Of a stretch of DNA of 19,664 nt, positions 1-4,386 are shown piece after piece. The DNA comes from CAIJMU01 sp035531315. Its GTDB lineage: Bacteria > Spirochaetota > Spirochaetia > Treponematales > Rectinemataceae. The first letter of the stretch is position 1; each line of letters begins with the position of its first letter. Location: contig DATKTD010000328.1 of assembly GCA_035531315.1 (NCBI GenBank), forward strand, positions 1 through 19,664, given 5' to 3'. A program made the position numbers and the translations under genes. Under the pieces are notes generated by a model. It saw only the letters and a program-made list of their open reading frames with translations. It did not search any database and was not told where the DNA came from.

Positions 1-562
1 TGGTGAAGTAGGTCGAGGCGAAGGCCGCGAAGGATATGACGAAGGTCAGGTAGAAGGCAGCCCTCCAGCCGAAGGCTCCTATCACGAGGCCGCCTGCCGA
101 AGGTCCGGCGATGCTTCCAATTGCCATCATCGTCGCGAGCATGCCCAGATTGCGCCCTCGTTCCGAGGCCGGATAGCTTTCCGTGGCGATGGCCATGCCG
201 TTGGCCATCACCATGGCCCCTCCCAGGGCCTGGAGGGCCCGGAAGAGGATGAGGACGGGCAGGCTTGGGGCGAAGCCGCAGAGGAGGGTGAAGATCGAAA
301 TCGTGAAAAATCCGGCGTTGTAGATCCGCCCCCTGCCCCATACGTCGGCGAGGGAACCGAAGAGGGGCAGGAGGGCCGACATCGTGAGGAGATAGATGGA
401 GGCCGTCCATTGTACCGACTGCATGCTGGCGTGAAAGTCCCGGGCGATGACCGGCAAACCGACATTGACCATGCCGGAGTCGAACATCGAGAAAAAAGGC
501 CCGAACATGAGGGCGTAGAGAATGGCGTGGGATGGCCTGCGCGACGCGACGGTTTCGGACAT
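1..562 (-). CDS. MFS transporter, DHA2-like (14-TMS drug exporter type), C-terminus cut by window edge
   Basis: Only the first 187 codons are inside the window. They read as a polytopic protein with a short hydrophilic start followed by closely spaced hydrophobic helices. The segment GSLADVWGRGR (residues 69-79) matches MFS motif A in the loop after helix 2. The glycine/proline-rich GSIAGPSAGG (149-158) matches motif C, the antiporter motif of proton-coupled exporters. The phrase MFDSGMVNVGLPVIARDF near the N-terminus is typical of the EmrB/QacA (DHA2) branch. The ATG is preceded by GGAGAG and lies 9 bases after the stop of the permease gene, so the two are probably one operon. The context suggests export of a metalloid or toxic compound, but the substrate cannot be read from the sequence. 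Confidence 0.85.
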   Translation of the reverse strand, partial: MSETVASRRPSHAILYALMFGPFFSMFDSGMVNVGLPVIARDFHASMQSVQWTASIYLLTMSALLPLFGSLADVWGRGRIYNAGFFTISIFTLLCGFAPSLPVLILFRALQALGGAMVMANGMAIATESYPASERGRNLGMLATMMAIGSIAGPSAGGLVIGAFGWRAAFYLTFVISFAAFASTYFT

Positions 563-571
563 GGCGCTCTC

Positions 572-1522
572 CTATTTTATGATCGCGTTGAAGAGAAAGC
601 CGGTGAGCATGATGCCGACGGCCACCACGCTGAAGTAGGTGGCGAGAAGCCTCGGCTTCAATACCTTGCGCAGGATGATGGCCTCGGGGAGGGAGAGCGC
701 CGTGACTGCCATCATGAAAGAAAGCGCCGTGCCCATGGCCATGCCCTTTTCCATGAGGACATGCACGATCGGGATGACGCCTGCCGCGTTCGAATAGAGG
801 GGCACGCCGATGAGGACGGCCAGGGGCACGGCATACCAGACGCCGGGGCCGGCGTACTTCGCAAGGAGATCGGCGGGGGCGTAGCCATGCATGAAACCGC
901 CCAGGGCTATTCCGACGAGGACATAGGGCCAGACCTTGCCGACTATTTCGCCCACGTAGCCCCAGGCGTAGTTCAGGCGATCCTTCAGGGACAACTTTTC
1001 TATGACGGACTCGGAACCCTTGATCTGATAGACATACTCTTCGACCCATTTTTCCAGCTTGAGTCGCCCTATCACCGCCCCGCTCACGATGGCCACGACA
1101 AGGCCGCTGCCGATGTAAAGGAGGGCGATCTTCCAACCGAAGAGGCCCCACAGCATGATGAGGGCCACCTCGTTGACCATGGGGGAGGAGACGAGGAAGG
1201 AGAAGGTGACGCCGAGGGGAATGCCCGCCTCGATGAAGCCGATAAAGAGGGGAACGGCAGAACAAGAGCAAAAGGGCGTCACGATGCCCAGGAGGGAGGC
1301 CAGGATGTTGCCCATGAACTCCGGCAGCTTTTCCAGGTAGCGCTTCGTCTTCTCGGGCGGAAAAAAGCTCCGCAGAAAGGCTATTCCGAAGATAATGACG
1401 ACGAGGAGGAAAAAAATCTTGACCGTGTCATAGATGAAAAAATCGAGGGCCGATCCGAGGCGCGATTTCGACGAAAGGCCGATCACGCCATAAACCAGCC
1501 AATCTACCGCTTTTTGCCACAT
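572..1522 (-). CDS. ArsP/DUF318-family permease (metal or organoarsenical efflux)
   Basis: This 316-residue membrane protein has about eight hydrophobic helices in two related halves. The first half carries TPFCSCSAVPLF (82-93, Cys85 and Cys87) followed by SSPMVNE (112-118). The second half carries GVPLYSNAAGVIP (239-251). These are hallmark motifs of the PF03773 permease family, which includes ArsP (trivalent organoarsenical efflux) and the SO_0444-type Cu/Zn efflux permeases. The cysteine pair is the likely thiolate site for a soft metal or As(III) species. The start is supported by an AAGGAATTAGG stretch just upstream. The gene is followed after 9 bases by the MFS gene. An ArsR-type operator/promoter about 150 bases upstream and a nearby CXXC thioredoxin fit a metalloid-inducible unit. 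Which ion it moves is uncertain. Confidence 0.88.
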   Translation of the reverse strand: MWQKAVDWLVYGVIGLSSKSRLGSALDFFIYDTVKIFFLLVVIIFGIAFLRSFFPPEKTKRYLEKLPEFMGNILASLLGIVTPFCSCSAVPLFIGFIEAGIPLGVTFSFLVSSPMVNEVALIMLWGLFGWKIALLYIGSGLVVAIVSGAVIGRLKLEKWVEEYVYQIKGSESVIEKLSLKDRLNYAWGYVGEIVGKVWPYVLVGIALGGFMHGYAPADLLAKYAGPGVWYAVPLAVLIGVPLYSNAAGVIPIVHVLMEKGMAMGTALSFMMAVTALSLPEAIILRKVLKPRLLATYFSVVAVGIMLTGFLFNAIIK

Positions 1523-1635
1523 CCTAATTCCTTTCCATCGCCGCGCGAGTCTTCATTGTGCATCCGTCATCTCCTGGGCCGGCAGACCCGAGCCTCGTGT
1601 AGATTCGAGGAGCTTGTCTGTCAGCGCCGAAAATC

Positions 1636-1664
1636 GGTATCCTCGAGGAGTTCCTCTTGATACC
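1636..1664 (-). promoter_or_regulatory. Hairpin in the long untranslated leader of the permease gene
   Basis: GGTATC at 1636-1641 pairs with GATACC at 1659-1664, and inside it GAGGA (1645-1649) can pair with TCCTC (1652-1656). It lies in the roughly 150-base leader between the predicted permease promoter (transcription start near 1676) and its ATG at 1522. No T-tract follows, so it does not look like a simple terminator. A role in mRNA stability or regulation is possible but not shown. Confidence 0.35.
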
Positions 1665-1679
1665 AGCATGTTTATGTTT

Positions 1680-1745
1680 CATATTTTGGCAACATTGCAG
1701 GAATAAGTCAAGCAAAACTTGACAAATGTTTCACAACATTGCAAC
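1680..1745. promoter_or_regulatory. Divergent ArsR-type operator/promoter, copy A
   Basis: This 66-bp AT-rich block is ungapped and 55/66 identical to 2815-2880. It contains an inverted repeat, GTCAAG (1707-1712) and CTTGAC (1718-1723), separated by 5 bases. Each arm carries a -35-like hexamer pointing outward: TTGACT on the minus strand (1711-1706) with CAAAAT 17 bases further on (1688-1683), and TTGACA on the plus strand (1719-1724). The minus-strand promoter would serve the permease-MFS unit with a start near 1676. The plus-strand promoter now faces a decayed arsR. Binding by the ArsR repressor at 2889 is inferred from the repeat structure and the shared sequence. Confidence 0.65.
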
Positions 1746-1905
1746 AATATCCCCAGGCGTTCACAGACAGGGTGCGAGGTCGGCATTGTCAAATCGCGAG
1801 CCAGGAAGCATTTGTCCGAACTTGAGGGGGAGATGACCCCATCGGCGAGCAGCTGGGACCTGGGCAGCCCCTGCGGAGCGAGCGTCAGCCGAAGGCCCGA
1901 CTCCG
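1746..1905 (+). pseudogene. Decayed, internally deleted arsR-family remnant
   Basis: Directly after operator copy A, the plus strand resembles the start of the intact arsR at 2889, but the ATG position now reads AGG (CCCAGGCG against CTCATGGCA). After a gap equal to about 100 missing bases, the similarity resumes. Positions 1778-1828 encode EVGIVKSRARKHLSEL, which aligns with residues 44-59 of the intact protein (EVGIDKSVASKHLSQL), the DNA-recognition helix region. A further short match near 1862-1895 (GCCCCTGCG, GCCGAAGGC) resembles the 3' part of arsR around its Cys82. No start codon or N-terminal half remains. The simplest reading is that operator plus arsR was duplicated and this copy decayed. 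The alignment was made by eye. Confidence 0.6.
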
Positions 1906-1921
1906 GGATCCCCAATCGCTT

Positions 1922-1938
1922 CCCGCTCTCTTGGCGGG
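1922..1938 (+). terminator. Weak hairpin after the arsR remnant
   Basis: CCCGC (1922-1926) can pair with GCGGG (1934-1938) around a 7-base loop. The tail is not T-rich. It could be the worn terminator of the former arsR copy, but a 5-bp stem is weak evidence in DNA of this composition. Confidence 0.25.
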
Positions 1939-1971
1939 CTTAACTGAAGGGCTCGGCTAGACTTGCTGCGA

Positions 1972-2010
1972 TGCCGCATTGTTGCAAATTTTTGCATTAT
2001 TGCATAGACT
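1972..2010 (+). promoter_or_regulatory. Promoter and palindromic operator of the 120-residue Cys-Cys protein gene
   Basis: TTGCAA (1982-1987), a 17-base spacer and TAGACT (2005-2010) form a plausible sigma-70-like promoter just before a strong AAGGAG site. The palindrome TGCAAATTTTTGCA (1983-1996, 6-bp arms around TT) covers the -35 box and enters the spacer, the usual place for a repressor. The ten bases ATTGTTGCAA occur here and, on the opposite strand, at the edge of operator copy A, which suggests the same regulator. Confidence 0.5.
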
Positions 2011-2029
2011 ACGCAAAGGAGATCTACCA

Positions 2030-2392
2030 ATGGAAGTCACCCTTATTCTCAATGGCGGAATTAAGTCCTGCTGCTCGGTCACCCCGGCCGAGACGATCGA
2101 AAAGGCTGTCCGCGAATGGATCGGTCAAAACAACAGGTTGCTCGTCGTCGATGTCACCCGCGATGCCTGGGAGCCCGATTCCGTGACAAGCCTGGCTTAT
2201 CAGCACTTTCAGGACGAAATCTTTCCCCTCACCTACCTCGATGGTAGGCTGGCTAGACTTGGGGAGCTCCCCGGAAGGGACCATCTCCTTGCGATGCTGG
2301 ACGGCTCGATGCCATATGGCATCGGCGAAGAAGACATACTCCACGCGGCGCTGCGGCGCGAGGAAGAGCTTGTCGAGGCCGAGGGGGAGTGA
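2030..2392 (+). CDS. Small protein of unknown function with a Cys-Cys pair, thioredoxin-like fold candidate
   Basis: I do not recognise this 120-residue protein as a named family. It starts with a hydrophobic strand (VTLILNGG, residues 3-10), then adjacent cysteines Cys14-Cys15 (KSCCS), a helix (about 20-32), a second strand (LLVVDV, 37-42), a second helix, and FPLTYLDGRLARLGELP (65-81). The last resembles the cis-proline/strand segment of thioredoxin-fold proteins. The C-terminus is an acidic helix. The ATG at 2030 is preceded by AAAGGAGAT at ideal spacing and chosen over an in-frame ATG at 1979, which lies within the operator. Setting and paired cysteines suggest metalloid or thiol handling, by analogy with ArsD-type metallochaperones, but overall sequence does not match ArsD. 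Function is inference only. Confidence 0.75.
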   Translation: MEVTLILNGGIKSCCSVTPAETIEKAVREWIGQNNRLLVVDVTRDAWEPDSVTSLAYQHFQDEIFPLTYLDGRLARLGELPGRDHLLAMLDGSMPYGIGEEDILHAALRREEELVEAEGE

Positions 2393-2437
2393 ATAAAGGA
2401 GGAGTCGCTCGTGCCCGGCAAAAGGCTCCTCGGACAG

Positions 2438-2515
2438 GGCGGAATCCCGGCACCAATCCCATCCTCGCTCAGACAGGGGGCGAGATTCCGCCAATTATCC
2501 GGCCTGCCTGGCCGG
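2438..2515. terminator. Inverted repeats between convergent genes, possible bidirectional terminator
   Basis: Two structures lie in this 145-base convergent gap. CCGGCC (2499-2504) pairs with GGCCGG (2510-2515) around 5 bases. A wider 9-base inverted repeat has arms GGCGGAATC (2438-2446) and GATTCCGCC (2484-2492). The position between the plus-strand gene ending at 2392 and the minus-strand gene ending at 2538 suits termination from both sides. There is no clear T-tract. Confidence 0.4.
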
Positions 2516-2537
2516 AGCAAGGTTTTGGACCTCGACT

Positions 2538-2780
2538 TCAGTTCGTCCTGGTCAGGAAATTGGCGATTTGTTCTTTGGTGAGGACGCGGCCCGCGCTCTT
2601 GACCACGCCATCGATGGCGAGACCGGGCGTCGACATGACGCCCATCCGCATGATCGATTCTACATCCTTGATATTTTCGATCTCGGCGCCTTCGACATGG
2701 TATTCGGCGATGGCCTGGCGCGCGTGTTCCTCGAGCAACTTGCAGCGGGAACATCCCGTGCCGAGAATTTGTACCTTCAT
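2538..2780 (-). CDS. Small thioredoxin-family protein, redox-active disulfide protein 2 type
   Basis: The 80-residue protein begins MKVQILGTGCSRCKLL, with the redox motif CSRC at Cys10-Cys13, and has the cis-proline segment MSTPGLAIDG (49-58). Size and motifs match the thioredoxin_3 group (redox-active disulfide protein 2). In other bacteria these are often encoded beside ArsP/DUF318 permeases. Such proteins may pass metal ions or electrons to the partner permease; that role is inference. The ATG at 2780 has AAGGAG six bases upstream; an ATG one codon earlier (2783) is possible but badly spaced. It is divergent from arsR and shares operator copy B. The longer frame upstream runs through the operator and is not used. 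Confidence 0.88.
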   Translation of the reverse strand: MKVQILGTGCSRCKLLEEHARQAIAEYHVEGAEIENIKDVESIMRMGVMSTPGLAIDGVVKSAGRVLTKEQIANFLTRTN

Positions 2781-2814
2781 CATCGACTCCTTGCCTGCTG
2801 GCTCTTGTATGTTG

Positions 2815-2880
2815 CATATATTGGCAATATAACAACAACAAGTCAAGAGAATCTTGACAAATGTTTCATAACATTGCAAC
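2815..2880. promoter_or_regulatory. Divergent ArsR-type operator/promoter, copy B
   Basis: This is the second copy of the 66-bp block. It holds the same inverted repeat with 5-base spacing (GTCAAG at 2842-2847, CTTGAC at 2853-2858). It also has an extra perfect palindrome, TATATTGGCAATATA (2817-2831, 7-base arms around one G), which lies on the minus-strand -10 region. Minus-strand TTGACT (2846-2841) with CAATAT (2823-2818) would start thioredoxin mRNA near 2811. Plus-strand TTGACA (2854-2859) starts exactly 35 bases before the arsR ATG. Repressor binding here would block both promoters, the usual autoregulation of ArsR proteins. Confidence 0.7.
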
Positions 2881-2888
2881 TTGACCTC

Positions 2889-3230
2889 ATGGCATATTCA
2901 AAGACAAAGCGCTATGAGCTCCGCGTCGAAGTCTTCAAGGCCCTCGCCCACCCGATGAGACTCCTCCTCCTCGACAAGATCAAGGAAAGGCCGCGCTGCG
3001 TCTGCGAGCTGGCCGAGGAAGTCGGCATCGACAAGTCCGTAGCCTCGAAGCATCTATCCCAGCTGAAACGGGCTGGTCTCATCGACGACGCCAAGCGGGG
3101 CACCCTCGTGGAATACAGTCTTGTAGCCCCCTGCGTCCTCGACCTCGCCTCCTGCGCCGAAGGCGCCATAGTCTCGGCGAGGAAGAAGACCATGGAAGGC
3201 GCGGAGACCGAGGTTGCCTCGGCCGACTAA
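2889..3230 (+). CDS. ArsR/SmtB-family metalloregulatory repressor
   Basis: The 113-residue protein is a winged-helix ArsR/SmtB regulator. ALAHPMRLLLLDKIKE (18-33) is the typical start of the fold. RCVCELAEEVG (36-46) carries Cys37 and Cys39, the position of the As(III)-binding CVC motif of ArsR. KSVASKHLSQLKRAGLI (49-65) is the recognition helix. Two more cysteines near the C-terminus (Cys82, Cys89) could add metal ligands. These repressors leave DNA when metal or metalloid binds the thiols. The ATG at 2889 has no Shine-Dalgarno sequence; TTGACA begins 35 bases upstream, so the mRNA may be leaderless. Its stop codon overlaps the stop of uxuA on the other strand. It probably controls the thioredoxin, itself and the permease-MFS unit. 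Confidence 0.92.
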   Translation: MAYSKTKRYELRVEVFKALAHPMRLLLLDKIKERPRCVCELAEEVGIDKSVASKHLSQLKRAGLIDDAKRGTLVEYSLVAPCVLDLASCAEGAIVSARKKTMEGAETEVASAD

Positions 3231-4300
3231 CGCGAAAGACTCAGCCTCGTCGCGTCGACGAGGCCGAGGAGATATTGGGAGCCGAGGGCCCGGTCATGAA
3301 GACCGTAGCCCGGCCTCCCCTCCTCGCCCCAGATCATCCGCCCGTGATCGGGACGGAAGGGGCCAGTGTAGCCCTCCTCGAGGAGGGTTCGGACTATTCC
3401 GGGAAGGTCGAGGCTGCCGGCGGAGGCCCAGTGCGCGCTTTCCTGAAAGGAGCGCGGTCCCGTAACCTTGACGTTGCGGAGATGGACGAAGGCCGTGCGC
3501 CGGCAGAATTCGCGGGCCATCGCGACCAGATCGTTGCCTGGCAATACGCCGAAGGAGCCCGAACACAGACAGATGGAATTAGCCGGCGAATCCGCTATCG
3601 AGAGGAGGCGGCGGAGCGCCGCCGCATCGGTTACGATGCGTGGAATGCCGAAAATCGGCCAGGGCGGGTCGTCGGGATGGAGGGCGAGGCGCATCCCGAG
3701 TTCGTCGACCACGGGGACGACGGCCTTGAGGAAATATGCGAAGTTGGCCCAGAGTTCCTCGCTGCCGATCTCGCGCCATCGATGGAGGAGCCGAAAAAGC
3801 TCCGAGCGCGAATAATGGGCGAGCCAGCCCGGTAGCTCGAGATCACCCTCGAGGGGGTCCATCCTGGCGACGACATCCTCGTCATAGGCGAGGGCCTTCG
3901 AGCCGTCCGGAAGGAGCTTGCCGAGATCGCTTCTCGTCCAATCGAAGACGGGCATGAAGTTGTAGGTGATCACGACGGGGTCCTCGGCCCCTGAACGCGA
4001 ACGAGGCCCCAGGGCCGAGGCCACGGCCCTGGCGCTCTCGATCCAGGCATCGATGCGCGCGTCCCGCTCCGGCCCGCCGTACTTGATCTCCTCGTGTACG
4101 GGTATCGACTCGACCACCCGCCAATCGAGGCCGGCAGCCTCGATCTTCGACCTGAGCCCCCGGACCCGATACTCAGGCCAGGCCTCTCCCGGCCTAAGGT
4201 CGTAGAGGGCCGCCACGATGCCCCGGAGACCGGGAATCTGGCGTATCCGGTCGAGGCCGACGGGATCGGGTTCTGCGTACCAGCGGAAGGTCAGGACCAT
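3227..4300 (-). CDS. uxuA: Mannonate dehydratase
   Basis: UxuA dehydrates D-mannonate to 2-keto-3-deoxy-D-gluconate in the cytoplasm, in the breakdown of glucuronate. The 357-residue protein has the family motifs in order: FRWY near the start, LALHPDDPPWPIFGIPR (205-221), LCSGSFG (245-251), the metal-binding FVHLRNVK (271-278) and FRPDHGR (315-321). Length fits the family. No uxuB, kdgK or transporter lies beside it in this window, so it stands alone. The ATG at 4300 lacks a Shine-Dalgarno sequence. GATACT lies seven bases before it (4312-4307), which would make the mRNA leaderless. Its 3' end overlaps the end of arsR by 3 bases. The function is secure; local control is not visible. Confidence 0.93.
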   Translation of the reverse strand: MVLTFRWYAEPDPVGLDRIRQIPGLRGIVAALYDLRPGEAWPEYRVRGLRSKIEAAGLDWRVVESIPVHEEIKYGGPERDARIDAWIESARAVASALGPRSRSGAEDPVVITYNFMPVFDWTRSDLGKLLPDGSKALAYDEDVVARMDPLEGDLELPGWLAHYSRSELFRLLHRWREIGSEELWANFAYFLKAVVPVVDELGMRLALHPDDPPWPIFGIPRIVTDAAALRRLLSIADSPANSICLCSGSFGVLPGNDLVAMAREFCRRTAFVHLRNVKVTGPRSFQESAHWASAGSLDLPGIVRTLLEEGYTGPFRPDHGRMIWGEEGRPGYGLHDRALGSQYLLGLVDATRLSLSR

Positions 4301-4306
4301 ACAAGG

Positions 4307-4335
4307 AGTATCGGCGCGAAGGCCCCGGGTTTTGA
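4307..4335 (-). promoter_or_regulatory. Candidate uxuA promoter
   Basis: On the minus strand, TCAAAA (4335-4330), a 17-base spacer and GATACT (4312-4307) precede the uxuA ATG by 6 bases. The -10 box matches 4 of 6 consensus positions and the -35 box only 3 of 6. The predicted start is the A of the ATG. Confidence 0.4.
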
Positions 4336-4345
4336 ACGCCTAGTC

Positions 4346-4386
4346 GTGGCGACCTACTGGTCGCTTGGCGACCTACTGGTCGCCAC
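4346..4386 (-). terminator. Tandem double hairpin overlapping the uvrB stop codon
   Basis: Two near-identical palindromic units, GGCGACC-AGTA-GGTCGCC on the minus strand, lie 19 bases apart at 4367-4384 and 4348-4365. The second has a shortened outer pair. The outer arms GTGGCGACC and GGTCGCCAC (4346-4354 and 4378-4386) are also complementary, giving an alternative long stem. The uvrB stop (4373-4375) lies in the loop of the first unit. This is the likely end of the htrA-uvrB transcript ahead of the uxuA promoter. It lacks a T-tract, so it may act as a stability element instead. Confidence 0.55.

Noticed and set aside
410..1660. Long plus-strand open frame opposite the permease
   Set aside because: It is an antisense shadow: the permease on the other strand has clear family motifs and a ribosome site, and the plus-strand product is a His/Asp/Gly-rich nonsense composition.
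1524..1715. Minus-strand 63-codon frame just upstream of the permease
   Set aside because: Its ATG lies in the operator, upstream of the predicted transcription start, it has no Shine-Dalgarno site, and its composition is not protein-like. It is probably untranslated leader.
2030..2392. Assignment of the Cys-Cys protein as ArsD
   Set aside because: Length and the paired cysteines are suggestive, but the ArsD N-terminal and vicinal cysteine pattern is not present, and no arsA is nearby.
2411..2581. Plus-strand GTG frame of 56 codons after an AAAGGAGGAG sequence
   Set aside because: The ribosome site is attractive, but the frame runs through the terminator-like inverted repeats and into the convergent thioredoxin gene, and the peptide resembles nothing known.
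4346..4386. Possible CRISPR-like repeat
   Set aside because: There are only two copies with about one base between them, each a palindrome, and no cas genes are in the window.
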